Positions 1-7,221 of a stretch of DNA of 26,435 nucleotides are shown here, piece by piece; the stretch's first letter is position 1, and every line of letters starts with the position of its first letter. The stretch spans positions 1-26,435 of the forward strand of contig QFQB01000017.1 in assembly GCA_003241475.1 (NCBI GenBank), read 5' to 3'. The notes under the pieces are model-generated. The model saw only the letters and a list, made by a program, of their open reading frames with translations. It was not told the DNA's origin and did no database searches. The position numbers and the translations under genes are program-made. Origin of the DNA: Micavibrio aeruginosavorus. Lineage in GTDB: Bacteria > Pseudomonadota > Alphaproteobacteria > Micavibrionales > Micavibrionaceae.

Positions 1-95
1 ATAGCCGCCGTCAGCGTCGTCTTCCCATGGTCAACGTGACCAATCGTGCCGATGTTTACGTGCGGTTTCGTCCGCTCAAATTTTGCCTTCGCCAT
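1..95 (-). CDS. tuf: Elongation factor Tu, N-terminal 31 residues (partial)
   Basis: Reading the minus strand from the ATG at 95 gives a start [14 protein letters not shown] followed by the P-loop GHVDHGKT at residues 19-26. This is the signature of EF-Tu, the GTPase that brings aminoacyl-tRNA to the ribosomal A site. The gene runs off the left edge, so only the first 31 codons are present. It lies 33 nt downstream of the fusA stop and has a good Shine-Dalgarno (AAAGGAG, about 7 nt before ATG). It is the last visible gene of an rpsL-rpsG-fusA-tuf operon, the usual str operon order. Identification is certain. Whether a second tuf copy exists elsewhere cannot be seen. Confidence 0.97.
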
Positions 96-128
96 TGTAT
101 AGCTCCTTTATTCTTTCTTTATCTCTAA

Positions 129-2264
129 TTAACCAGCGAGTTTCGCTTTAACTTCTTCGGCAACGTTGGTCGGGACCACTTCGTAGTGATCGAACACCAT
201 CGAGTACGAAGCACGTCCTTTGGACATACCGCGCAGGTTGTTGATGTAACCGAACATGTTGGCCAGCGGAACCATCGCCATAACGACTTTCGCATTACCA
301 CGATCTTCCATACCCTGGATCATACCGCGGCGGGAGTTCAGGTCGCCGATAACATCGCCCATGTATTCTTCAGGCGTTACAACTTCGACTTTCATCACAG
401 GCTCGAGCAACTGAGGACCGGCTTTTGCCATGGCTTCTTTGAAGCCTGCGCGGGCCGCGATCTCGAACGCCAGAGCGGAGGAGTCAACGTCGTGGTATTT
501 ACCGTCATACAGTTCGACTTCGATGTTGATCACAGGGAAGCCTGCGATAATACCGGTGTCTTTTGCGGCCTTCATACCTTTTTCGAAACCTGGGATGTAT
601 TCCTTCGGAACCGAACCGCCGACGGTTGTGTTCATGAAGTTGTAATCCACGATAGGCTCGCCTTTTGCATCCTTTGCATCAGGGGACAAAGGACGCATCT
701 TGAACAGAACGCGGGCGAACTGACCCGAACCGCCGGACTGTTTCTTGTGCGTGTAATCGATATCGGCTTCTTTGCTGATCGTTTCGCGGTAGGCAACCTG
801 AGGCGCGCCGACGTTGGCTTCAACGCCGTAGGTACGCTTCATGATGTCGATCTTGATGTCGAGATGGAGTTCGCCCATCCCTTTCAAGATCGTCTGACCG
901 GTTTCGGAGTCCGTGTGAACGCGGAAAGAAGGATCTTCAGAAACGAGCTTGCCAAGGGCGATACCCATTTTTTCTTGGTCGGCTTTTGTTTTCGGCTCGA
1001 CGGCGATCTCGATGACAGGCTCTGGGAATACCATTTTCTCCAGAACGATTGGTTTCAACGGATCGCAAAGCGTGTCGCCCGTCGTCGTGTCTTTCAGACC
1101 AACGAGTGCAACGATGTCGCCTGCATGGGCTTCTTTGATCTCTTCACGGTTGTTGGAGTGCATCAACAGCATACGGCCGATACGCTCTTTTTTGTTCTTC
1201 GTGGAGTTCAAAAGGTACGAACCTGCCTCGAGCTTGCCGGAGTAAATACGGAAGAAGGTCAATGTGCCGACGAACTCGTCAGGCATAATTTTGAAGGCCA
1301 GACCGGAGAGCGGCGCATCGTCCGTCATTTCGCGGGAGTCTTCAACATCGGAATCAGGCTTCGTACCTTTAACAACGCCTTTGTCCAGCGGGGATGGCAG
1401 GAAGTCAACAACAGCATCAAGCAGAGGTTGAACGCCTTTGTTCTTGAACGCGGAACCGCACATCATCGGGATCAGTTTGAAAGCGATCGTGCCCTTGCGA
1501 ATACAGGCCTTGAGCGTCTTGATGTCCGGCTCTTGACCATTGAGGTAAGCATCCATCGCAGCATCGTCCATCTCGACGGCTTGCTCGATCATGCGCTCGC
1601 GGTACTGCTTCGCTTTTTCAACGAGGTCGGCAGGAATTTCGCCAACTTCGAAAGCGGCGCCCAGCGTTTCGGCTTTCCAGATGATCGACTTCATGTTGAT
1701 CAGGTCGACGATACCGATGAAGTCGGATTCAATACCGATCGGCAACGTCGTTACCAGCGGGTCGATACCGAGGCGTTTTTTAACGGAGTCGATGCACATG
1801 TAGAAGTCTGCGCCCGTCTTGTCCATTTTGTTCGCGAAAATAATACGCGGAACCTTGTATTTGTCGCCTTGGCGCCAAACGGTTTCGGTCTGGGGCTCAA
1901 CGCCCTGGTTACCGTCGAGAAGGCAAACAGCGCCGTCGAGAACGCGAAGCGAACGCTCAACTTCGATCGTGAAGTCAACGTGGCCCGGCGTGTCGATGAT
2001 GTTCATGCGGATGTCTTGACCAGCTTGGCAACCGTTTTCGGCACCCTTCCAGAAGGTCGTCGTGGCAGCGGACGTGATCGTAATCCCACGCTCTTGCTCT
2101 TGCTCCATCCAGTCCATCGTGGCCGCGCCATCGTGAACTTCACCGATCTTGTGCGATTTACCGGTGTAGAACAGGATACGCTCAGTCGTCGTCGTTTTAC
2201 CGGCATCGATGTGCGCCATGATGCCGAAGTTACGATAACGGTCTAGTGGGTATTGACGGGCCAT
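129..2264 (-). CDS. fusA: Elongation factor G
   Basis: The 711-residue product is a full-length EF-G, the cytoplasmic translational GTPase that drives tRNA-mRNA translocation and, with RRF, ribosome recycling. The G1 motif AHIDAGKT is at residues 17-24, followed by the switch region RGITITSAATT, DTPGHVDF (G3) and NKMD (G4). Domains II to V follow through to the C-terminal VPLANMFGYINNLRGMSKGRA region typical of domain V. Length is normal for the family. The start at 2264 (MARQYPLDRYRNFG) aligns with known EF-G N-termini and has a modest GAAGAG purine stretch upstream. It is third in the str operon, 43 nt after rpsG and 33 nt before tuf. No truncation or frameshift is visible. Confidence 0.98.
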   Translation of the reverse strand: MARQYPLDRYRNFGIMAHIDAGKTTTTERILFYTGKSHKIGEVHDGAATMDWMEQEQERGITITSAATTTFWKGAENGCQAGQDIRMNIIDTPGHVDFTIEVERSLRVLDGAVCLLDGNQGVEPQTETVWRQGDKYKVPRIIFANKMDKTGADFYMCIDSVKKRLGIDPLVTTLPIGIESDFIGIVDLINMKSIIWKAETLGAAFEVGEIPADLVEKAKQYRERMIEQAVEMDDAAMDAYLNGQEPDIKTLKACIRKGTIAFKLIPMMCGSAFKNKGVQPLLDAVVDFLPSPLDKGVVKGTKPDSDVEDSREMTDDAPLSGLAFKIMPDEFVGTLTFFRIYSGKLEAGSYLLNSTKNKKERIGRMLLMHSNNREEIKEAHAGDIVALVGLKDTTTGDTLCDPLKPIVLEKMVFPEPVIEIAVEPKTKADQEKMGIALGKLVSEDPSFRVHTDSETGQTILKGMGELHLDIKIDIMKRTYGVEANVGAPQVAYRETISKEADIDYTHKKQSGGSGQFARVLFKMRPLSPDAKDAKGEPIVDYNFMNTTVGGSVPKEYIPGFEKGMKAAKDTGIIAGFPVINIEVELYDGKYHDVDSSALAFEIAARAGFKEAMAKAGPQLLEPVMKVEVVTPEEYMGDVIGDLNSRRGMIQGMEDRGNAKVVMAMVPLANMFGYINNLRGMSKGRASYSMVFDHYEVVPTNVAEEVKAKLAG

Positions 2265-2307
2265 TTTATTCTCTTCAAACCTTAATTCTTCAATTTCTTA
2301 ACAATGA

Positions 2308-2832
2308 TTACCAGCGGTAGTGAGCGAACGCTTTGTTGGCTTCAGCCATCTTGTGCGTGTCGTCACGTTTCTTCACTGCCGTACCGCGGTCGTTTGCAGC
2401 ATCGAGCAATTCACCAGCCAGACGCTCCATCATCGTGTGCTCGCCACGTTTGCGGGCGGCATCGATAATCCAACGCATAGCCAAAGCCATAGCGCGGTCA
2501 GGGCGAACTTCGGTCGGAACCTGATACGTTGCACCACCAACGCGGCGGGAACGAACTTCGAGCTGCGGACGAACTTTTTTCAGGACGCGGTGGAAAATAC
2601 GAAGACCCTTGGAGCCTGCGCCGCCAGCTGTGCCTTGCGCGGCATCGCCTTCATCATCAGCAATGTTCTTGCCTTTGTTTTCAACGATCTCCAGGGCGCC
2701 GTAAACGATGTTTTCAGCTACGGATTTTTTGCCATCTTCCATGATGTTGTTCATGAATTTAGACAGGACCAGATCCCCATAGCGCGGGTCTGGAAGAATG
2801 GTACGTTTTTCTGGTTTACGACGACGGGACAT
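2308..2832 (-). CDS. rpsG: 30S ribosomal protein S7 with an 18-residue insertion
   Basis: This is ribosomal protein S7, a primary 16S rRNA 3'-domain binder that nucleates assembly of the 30S head and contacts E-site tRNA. The family core is clear: MSRRR...ILPDPRYGD at the N-terminus, SRRVGGATYQVPTEVRP, LAMRWIIDAARKRGE and the C-terminal MAEANKAFAHYRW. At 174 residues it is 18 longer than the E. coli-type 156. The extra residues fall at about 55-74 (IADDEGDAAQGTAGGAGSKG), a Gly/Ala/Asp-rich stretch between two helices of the fold. The start at 2832 has GGAG about 9 nt upstream. The gene sits 21 nt after rpsL and 43 nt before fusA. In E. coli S7 autoregulates this operon; no such site was verified here. 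Confidence 0.97.
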   Translation of the reverse strand: MSRRRKPEKRTILPDPRYGDLVLSKFMNNIMEDGKKSVAENIVYGALEIVENKGKNIADDEGDAAQGTAGGAGSKGLRIFHRVLKKVRPQLEVRSRRVGGATYQVPTEVRPDRAMALAMRWIIDAARKRGEHTMMERLAGELLDAANDRGTAVKKRDDTHKMAEANKAFAHYRW

Positions 2833-2853
2833 CTATCTTTTCTCCAACTGAAA

Positions 2854-3237
2854 TTATTTAGGACGCTTCGCGCCGTACTGCGAGCGCGCTTGCTTACGAT
2901 CTTTAACACCTTGCGTATCCAAGGCGCCGCGGATAATGCGGTAACGAACACCCGGCAAGTCTTTTACACGACCGCCCTGAATAAGGACGACGGAGTGTTC
3001 TTGCAGGTTGTGGCCTTCGCCGGGAATGTAGCAAATGACTTCAAAGCCAGTTGTCAGACGAACTTTTGCAACTTTACGCAAAGCGGAGTTCGGTTTCTTT
3101 GGTGTCGTTGTGTACACGCGGGTACACACACCACGAACTTGCGGGTTGGATTTCAACGCGCGGTTCTTTTTGGCTTTCATCGCCTTCTTGCCGCCTTTGG
3201 CGCGAGGCTGACGGATCAATTGCTGTATCGTTGGCAT
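2854..3237 (-). CDS. rpsL: 30S ribosomal protein S12
   Basis: This is S12, which sits at the 30S decoding centre and helps control accuracy. The 127-residue product carries the invariant segments GVCTRVYTTTPKKPNSALRKV, split here as GVCTRVYTTTP and KKPNSALRKV, plus GEGHNLQEHSVVLI, GGRVKDLPGVRY and the C-terminal YGAKRPK. Lysines at the two classical streptomycin-resistance positions (in PKKPNSA and RVKDLPG) are the sensitive, wild-type residues. The Asp of KDLPG is the usual RimO methylthiolation site. The N-terminal 35 residues are unusual: a Lys/Gly-rich stretch GGKKAMKAKKNRALKSNPQ replaces the common VPALEACPQ region. It is the first gene of the str operon, has AAGGAGAAGG upstream of ATG, and follows a leader of about 290 nt. 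Confidence 0.97.
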   Translation of the reverse strand: MPTIQQLIRQPRAKGGKKAMKAKKNRALKSNPQVRGVCTRVYTTTPKKPNSALRKVAKVRLTTGFEVICYIPGEGHNLQEHSVVLIQGGRVKDLPGVRYRIIRGALDTQGVKDRKQARSQYGAKRPK

Positions 3238-3530
3238 GTAAGTGCCTTCTCCTTATGGTTCCAAAACTGTTACGGATGGCTTTTCCTAAGGGATGGCTCT
3301 GGAGAACGCAAGGGGAAACGCTAGACGCGATTTACGATTTGGCTCCCCATCCCGCTTTCGCTTCTTTGGGGTCCAACCGTTTTCGCCCTTTGCGGCCCGG
3401 AGCTTATCTCTCCTGCCATACCTGGGGTCAAGGATACTGGGTCTGCGTTTAGTGCCTGTTTTTCTTTCGAAAATTCCCTAGAAAGCCTAGAGAAACAGCG
3501 CCACGGCCAGCCCATCCGATTCCTTAATTT
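3238..3530 (-). promoter_or_regulatory. Long untranslated leader of the str operon
   Basis: About 290 nt separate the predicted start point (near 3530) from the rpsL ATG. I find no convincing gene on either strand here. A minus-strand frame that crosses the region would start upstream of the promoter and has no Shine-Dalgarno. A weak second promoter fits inside: GGTCAA/CTTATC on the plus strand, that is TTGACC (3426-3431), a 17-nt spacer and GATAAG (3403-3408) on the minus strand. The distal leader has a GGCCA...TGGCC pairing close to the 5' end. A regulatory role is inferred only from the length. Confidence 0.45.
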
Positions 3531-3536
3531 GGCCGG

Positions 3537-3566
3537 ACTATATGCCCGAAGCCTTCGGATAGTCAA
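3537..3566 (-). promoter_or_regulatory. Promoter of the rpsL-rpsG-fusA-tuf operon
   Basis: On the minus strand TTGACT (3561-3566) and TATAGT (3537-3542) are separated by 18 nt. Each matches the sigma-70 consensus at 5 of 6 positions, and the -35 is preceded by GC, giving the alphaproteobacterial CTTGAC context. The spacer contains a perfect dyad, CCGAAG-C-CTTCGG on the plus strand, placed between the two boxes where a repressor could act. An upstream A/T-rich tract (TTTAAAAAAAGC) could serve as an UP element. This is one of the best promoters in the window. Confidence 0.8.
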
Positions 3567-3606
3567 GCACTTGTTAAGCTTTTTTTAAAGAAAATCGGGG
3601 CAGGGC

Positions 3607-3873
3607 CTAGCGGTCGTAGCGCCGTCCGCTCTGGTTATGGTCGTAGCTACGGCTTTCATTGTGTTTTTTGGGCTTTTGATGCACAGCGAACGGGTTCTCT
3701 TCGGTCATTTTTGCCACTGTATCGAACTTCTCACGGACCGGTTCTACTGCCATATCGTTAACGGTACGGTGCAATCCTTGCAACTGCTTGCGCTTCTTGC
3801 TGGCGTAAGTGCTTAAAAGCGGCTTTTGGCTTTGTTGATTGAATGGCTGTTTCGGTCTTTTCTTCTTACCCAT
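3607..3873 (-). CDS. Small basic hydrophilic protein, unknown function
   Basis: This is an 88-residue unrecognised protein starting MGKKKRPKQPFNQQ. I chose the ATG at 3873 over one at 3909 because AGCAGGTG lies 5 nt before it, while the upstream ATG has no ribosome site. The product is rich in Lys, Arg, Gln and Asn, has no membrane segment or Cys, and ends with a His/Asn/Arg/Tyr-rich tail (SYDHNQSGRRYDR). It looks intrinsically disordered and possibly nucleic-acid- or ribosome-associated, but that rests on composition alone. A possible promoter TTGATT-16-TATGGT lies just upstream in the 84-nt gap after the 3958-4497 gene. It is the last gene before the str promoter. No terminator with a clear hairpin follows it. 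Confidence 0.6.
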   Translation of the reverse strand: MGKKKRPKQPFNQQSQKPLLSTYASKKRKQLQGLHRTVNDMAVEPVREKFDTVAKMTEENPFAVHQKPKKHNESRSYDHNQSGRRYDR

Positions 3874-3957
3874 TGAACACCTGCTTTGCTTTATTGGATG
3901 CCTAACCATAAAAGTCGTAGCGTAGAAATCAAGGCTTAGAGCGGGAAAAATGCGTTC

Positions 3958-4497
3958 TTACGGCTCCCGGCGGGTGGTGCGCTTGACGTTCGGGCTTTTC
4001 GGATTGTTGCCTTTGTAAATGCGTTCGACAGTACCAAGCTCCGGAATATCGACATGCTGGATATTGCGCTGATCCTGCGTTTCGACCCATTGCTCAAGCG
4101 CTTTCACCAAGGCCGCACGCAAGGCAGGCGTTCCCTCACCCACCACATAAGCTTCCAGCTTCACATGCTTCGGGCCGCGTTTGGGAAAGCCTATCTGGCG
4201 GGAAAGAACCCAGTTTCCTTCCTCGACATCCGCGCGGAACAGACAAGGCTTGGATGCGAAGACAGGATCGGCCTCCGCCCTAAAGACCACGCTCAGAACA
4301 AGAGAGTCTTTTTCACCAGCGCCGCGATAGGCTTCGGTGATCAGCGGTATTTGCGGCGGATGCTTGACGGCTGGCTTTGGTTCAGGCGCAACAATCTTTT
4401 CAACTTCCTCAGAGGCGCGCGCAACTTGCTCGCGTCTTTCGCGTTGCTTGCGCTGAAACTTGCTTTCAGGTTTCGGTTTGTTCTGGTCGCTTGTCAT
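3958..4497 (-). CDS. Conserved-looking hypothetical protein with basic coiled N-terminus
   Basis: The 179-residue product is not recognised. Residues 1-45 are charged and Pro-rich (QRKQRERREQVARASEEVEKI followed by PEPKPAVKHPP, written here in two parts) and probably disordered or helical. Residues 50-165 look like a compact alpha/beta domain (SLVLSVVFRAEADPVF, WVLSRQIGFPKRGPKHVKLEAY, then an amphipathic helix ALRAALVKALEQWVE). There is no signal peptide or membrane segment, so it is probably cytoplasmic. The ATG at 4497 has no Shine-Dalgarno. Instead a promoter with a perfect -35 ends 6 nt before it, which suggests a leaderless mRNA. The next gene (3607-3873) is 84 nt downstream. Function is unknown. 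Confidence 0.65.
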   Translation of the reverse strand: MTSDQNKPKPESKFQRKQRERREQVARASEEVEKIVAPEPKPAVKHPPQIPLITEAYRGAGEKDSLVLSVVFRAEADPVFASKPCLFRADVEEGNWVLSRQIGFPKRGPKHVKLEAYVVGEGTPALRAALVKALEQWVETQDQRNIQHVDIPELGTVERIYKGNNPKSPNVKRTTRREP

Positions 4498-4503
4498 GCA
4501 AAC

Positions 4504-4532
4504 TGTATAAATTCAATAAATAGTTATGTCAA
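4504..4532 (-). promoter_or_regulatory. Promoter positioned for a leaderless transcript
   Basis: On the minus strand TTGACA (4527-4532) and TATACA (4504-4509) are spaced by 17 nt. Only 6 nt separate the -10 box from the ATG at 4497, so the start point should fall at or next to the A of the start codon. The 12-mer beginning at the -35, TTGACATAACTA, differs at one base from the TTGACATAATTA found before 19494-20669 and 25449-26216. A small dyad, AATAAT-TCCT-ATTATT, lies immediately upstream of the -35 box. Confidence 0.65.
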
Positions 4533-4549
4533 TAATAGGAATTATTTCC

Positions 4550-4843
4550 TTGACAAAAATCCCACATAGCGTCATTGTCTTTTTAACGAACCGGTTCGGG
4601 CTTTCCGTGCCCGTCCGCCCAGCGCTCAAATGCCCGGCGGATCAAGACGGAAAAGAGATATTAAAAAGTACCCGCATGGGTACCCATGCTCTTTTTATTT
4701 GAAGGCTTTGTGTTAACCACGCCTTTCCCCTTCTCTCCTCAAAAACAGTCCGCCGGGTGGGACCGGCCCTCTCCCGAAGGCTTCACTGGCATGGGGATTG
4801 CAAGGAATTTGCTGAAGAAACACGCTTTTTCAGGATTTTCATT
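4550..4843 (+). promoter_or_regulatory. Structured intergenic region with possible leader RNA or small RNA
   Basis: This is the gap of nearly 350 nt between the divergent genes at 3958-4497 and 4844-5533. No gene is seen in it. A plus-strand TTGACA lies at 4550-4555, but the matching -10 is weak. The RNA downstream could fold several ways: CGGGC/GCCCG, a GTCCGCC/GGCGGAT pairing, and the hairpin at 4674-4700. A transcript from here would either end as an RNA of roughly 110 nt or read through into the 4844 gene as an attenuated leader. This is inference. Confidence 0.35.
4667..4700. terminator. Overlapping two-way hairpin with T tracts
   Basis: GCATGGGTACCCATGC (4674-4689) is a perfect 16-nt palindrome followed by TCTTTTTATTT, a plus-strand terminator shape. 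The partly overlapping GTACCC-GCAT-GGGTAC is flanked on its other side by TTAAAAA, which reads as a terminator on the minus strand. The two stems share bases and exclude each other. No recognised gene ends here on either strand. Confidence 0.5.
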
Positions 4844-5533
4844 ATGGATTTATCATCGCTCAAGCAATATTCGGCCAGCCTCGTGGATTATATCGGCACC
4901 GGCAACAAGAAAACCGGCACCGGCTATTTCGACAGCGTTGCGCAAAATCTTCTCAACACCGTTTCTTCCGGCCTTGCAGGAAGCACTACGGATGAAACAG
5001 CGGCCTCTGCAGGAGAAAAAATAGAGCTTTCCGCCGAAGCGCAGGCCCTGCTCGCGGCGGGCAACAAAAGCGCTTCGGGTGAAAACACAGCCACAGGCGT
5101 GCAAAAGATAGGCCAGAATTTCATGATGTCCTTTTTCGACCAGAGCGGCATCGATTTTGAATCCCTCTCCCCCGACGCGCTTGATCTTCTGACCGGATTG
5201 CAGGATGTGATTTCCGGTTCCGGCGTGACGGGCCGCGATCTTTCTACCGACACCGCCGAGATGAAATACAATCCGGGCCGCAAGGTTTACACGCTGACGG
5301 GGACAAGCGAGCGGCTCCGCATCGCCATTGACTACACAGATGGCGCGCCATCGAAACTGTCCGTCACCGACATAACGGGCGGCAAGGTTGAAACGGCCGA
5401 AATAACGATTGGCACGAACAGCAACGGCGAAGCCAGCACGATTGAAATCAGCCGCACGCAAAAAGCCTATGCCAACGGCCACATGATTGATGTCGGAGCG
5501 ATCGACCCGCTGAGCGTTCCGCTTTACAGTTGA
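4844..5533 (+). CDS. Hypothetical protein, plus strand
   Basis: This is a 229-residue unrecognised protein. I chose the ATG at 4844 (MDLSSLKQYSASLVDYIGTG) because CAGGA lies 8 nt before it and the upstream in-frame codons look like random sequence. There is no signal peptide and no membrane helix. Residues 60-75 contain KIELSAEAQALLA, a short pattern I associate with the N-terminal regions of some flagellar or hook-related proteobacterial proteins; this is only a hint. The C-terminal half (about residues 120-229) reads as a beta-rich domain with repeated short strands (KVYTLTGTSERLRIAIDY, KVETAEITIGTN). Its TGA stop (5531-5533) directly abuts the stop codon of the convergent antiporter gene, with no intervening base. 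Function is unknown. Confidence 0.65.
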   Translation: MDLSSLKQYSASLVDYIGTGNKKTGTGYFDSVAQNLLNTVSSGLAGSTTDETAASAGEKIELSAEAQALLAAGNKSASGENTATGVQKIGQNFMMSFFDQSGIDFESLSPDALDLLTGLQDVISGSGVTGRDLSTDTAEMKYNPGRKVYTLTGTSERLRIAIDYTDGAPSKLSVTDITGGKVETAEITIGTNSNGEASTIEISRTQKAYANGHMIDVGAIDPLSVPLYS

Positions 5534-7153
5534 TTAATGAAAGACAGCCTTGCGGCCTTCGAGCGTCAGGCTACGTGAATCCAGATCCTGTTCAATGCGT
5601 TTTAGAACTTCCGCACTGAATGCGCCCTTTTTATGCATCTGGATCAAAAGATCGCGCTGGTGATCGATGATCGCCTGTTCCGAATTCATCCAGTGCTCGA
5701 ACAGGTCATGTTGCGCATCCAGATCTTCCTGACAGGTCACCTTGTCCTCGTCCAGAATACCGTTCAGGTAGCGCACTTGACGCTCCAGACGCCCCAGAAC
5801 TTCAGTAACGGCCTGTTCCGGCACTTTGGGCACCAGCTGTTGCTCAACAAAACTCAGCGTTGAGTTGGCCAGCACAAGACGCAGACGGCGTTCTTCAAGC
5901 ATTTCTTTTTCCGGCGGTTCGCCGACCTTGAACCACTTGATAAACAGCGGTAGCGTCAGACCCTGAAACACCAGCGTGACCAGAATGACGACGAAGGTGA
6001 TGAACAAGATGGTATTGCGTTCGGGAAACGCTTCCCCGTTGGCCATCGTGAGCGGCAACGCCAGAGCGGTAGCCAGCGAAATAACGCCGCGCATGCCGGA
6101 CCAGCCGATGATGAACAGCTGGCCGTTGGTTTTGGGCGGGATCAACAAACCGCGGCGGCGCGCGAACCAGTCGGAAATGCGCACTGTCGGGAAAATCCAG
6201 ACCATGCGGATGATGATGACGACGCCGCTGATGAGAAGTCCGTACCAGATCATATCGACCATCTTACTGTGGCTGACGTCTTCGAGGATAACGGGCAATT
6301 GCAACCCAATCAGGATAAACACGAACCCGTTAAGCAAGAATACGAAGGTATCCCAGAAGCTGTTTACCTGCATGCGGGTCTGGAACAAGAATATTTCCGG
6401 CGCGCGCCATGAAATGACCAGACCCGTTGTTACAACAGCCAGAACGCCCGACAAATGCACATGCTCCGCCACCAGCCATGACATGAAAGGAATGATAAGC
6501 GTTAGAATCGTTTCAACGGTGGCATTGTTGATGAAGCGATTAATAATGGCTGTAAAAAGATAGCCTACGACAAAACCGATGGCGATGCCGCCCGCGGACA
6601 CAAGAACGAATTGCAGGCCCGCCTCCCACAATACAAACGTACCGCTGACGACGGCCACAACCGCATAACGATAAGCGATCAGAGCCGTTGCATCGTTGAT
6701 CAGGCTTTCGCCCTCAAGGATGGCGACGATACGTTTGGGCAGATGAAGGCCCTTGATCGCGGCGGCAGCGGCGACAGCGTCGGGCGGCGAGACGATAGCG
6801 CCCAGCGCAAACGCCAGCGGCCATGTAAAACCAGGTATCATGTAGTGTGCAACAACGGCCACGCCCGCCGTGGTGAACAGTGTCAAACCTATAGCGAGCC
6901 TACCGATGGCATCGGCGTTTTTCCTAAAATCATGAATGGAGGTGTGCCGTGCAGCGTCGAACAACAGCGGCGGCAAAAACAGTAAAAAAACGATATCCGG
7001 GGTGATAACGACGTTTGGTAGACTCGGGATAATCCCAATGACAAGACCGGCGACAACGAGCAAGATCGGGTATGATATCCCGATTTTTGTTGCAACGGGA
7101 TAAAGGAAGGCCACAAGTGCCATTAAAATCAAGACGGTATCTAAATGCTCCAC
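5534..7153 (-). CDS. CPA1-family Na+(K+)/H+ antiporter
   Basis: The 539-residue product is an inner-membrane monovalent cation/proton antiporter of the CPA1 family (NhaP/YjcE-like), which helps with pH and Na+ homeostasis. Residues 1-415 contain about twelve hydrophobic segments. Family motifs include LPPLLF (60-65), SPPDAVA (122-128), LEGESLINDATAL (146-158, with the ND pair at 153-154 typical of electroneutral CPA1 exchangers) and GWSGMRGVISLA. The last 110 or so residues form a charged, helical cytosolic tail. Translation begins at GTG 7153: the overlapping ATG at 7155 is in a frame that stops after four codons. The ribosome site is weak. It is divergent from the 7222 gene and converges with the 4844 gene with zero spacing. 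The exact ion is not determinable. Confidence 0.93.
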   Translation of the reverse strand: MEHLDTVLILMALVAFLYPVATKIGISYPILLVVAGLVIGIIPSLPNVVITPDIVFLLFLPPLLFDAARHTSIHDFRKNADAIGRLAIGLTLFTTAGVAVVAHYMIPGFTWPLAFALGAIVSPPDAVAAAAAIKGLHLPKRIVAILEGESLINDATALIAYRYAVVAVVSGTFVLWEAGLQFVLVSAGGIAIGFVVGYLFTAIINRFINNATVETILTLIIPFMSWLVAEHVHLSGVLAVVTTGLVISWRAPEIFLFQTRMQVNSFWDTFVFLLNGFVFILIGLQLPVILEDVSHSKMVDMIWYGLLISGVVIIIRMVWIFPTVRISDWFARRRGLLIPPKTNGQLFIIGWSGMRGVISLATALALPLTMANGEAFPERNTILFITFVVILVTLVFQGLTLPLFIKWFKVGEPPEKEMLEERRLRLVLANSTLSFVEQQLVPKVPEQAVTEVLGRLERQVRYLNGILDEDKVTCQEDLDAQHDLFEHWMNSEQAIIDHQRDLLIQMHKKGAFSAEVLKRIEQDLDSRSLTLEGRKAVFH

Positions 7154-7221
7154 ATTTGATTCTTACCACAAAGCGTCAAAAAATGCAGGCGGGAATTTGA
7201 AAAACTGTTGCTAAAATCTAT

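Noticed and set aside
186..2246. A 686-codon open frame antisense to fusA on the plus strand
   Set aside because: It mirrors the fusA frame codon for codon and stays open because the highly expressed gene avoids TTA, CTA and TCA codons. The product is low-complexity in character and has no family features.
2320..3324. A 334-codon plus-strand frame across rpsG and rpsL
   Set aside because: It crosses two certain genes and their junction in antisense and has no recognisable product.
3321..3566. An 81-codon minus-strand frame upstream of rpsL
   Set aside because: Its start codon lies at the -35 box of the rpsL promoter, upstream of the predicted transcript start, and it has no ribosome site. 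The region is better read as a leader.
4853..5482. A 209-codon minus-strand frame opposite the 4844-5533 gene
   Set aside because: The plus-strand frame has a ribosome site and a protein-like composition; the opposite one is Ala/Arg/Val-rich with no signals.
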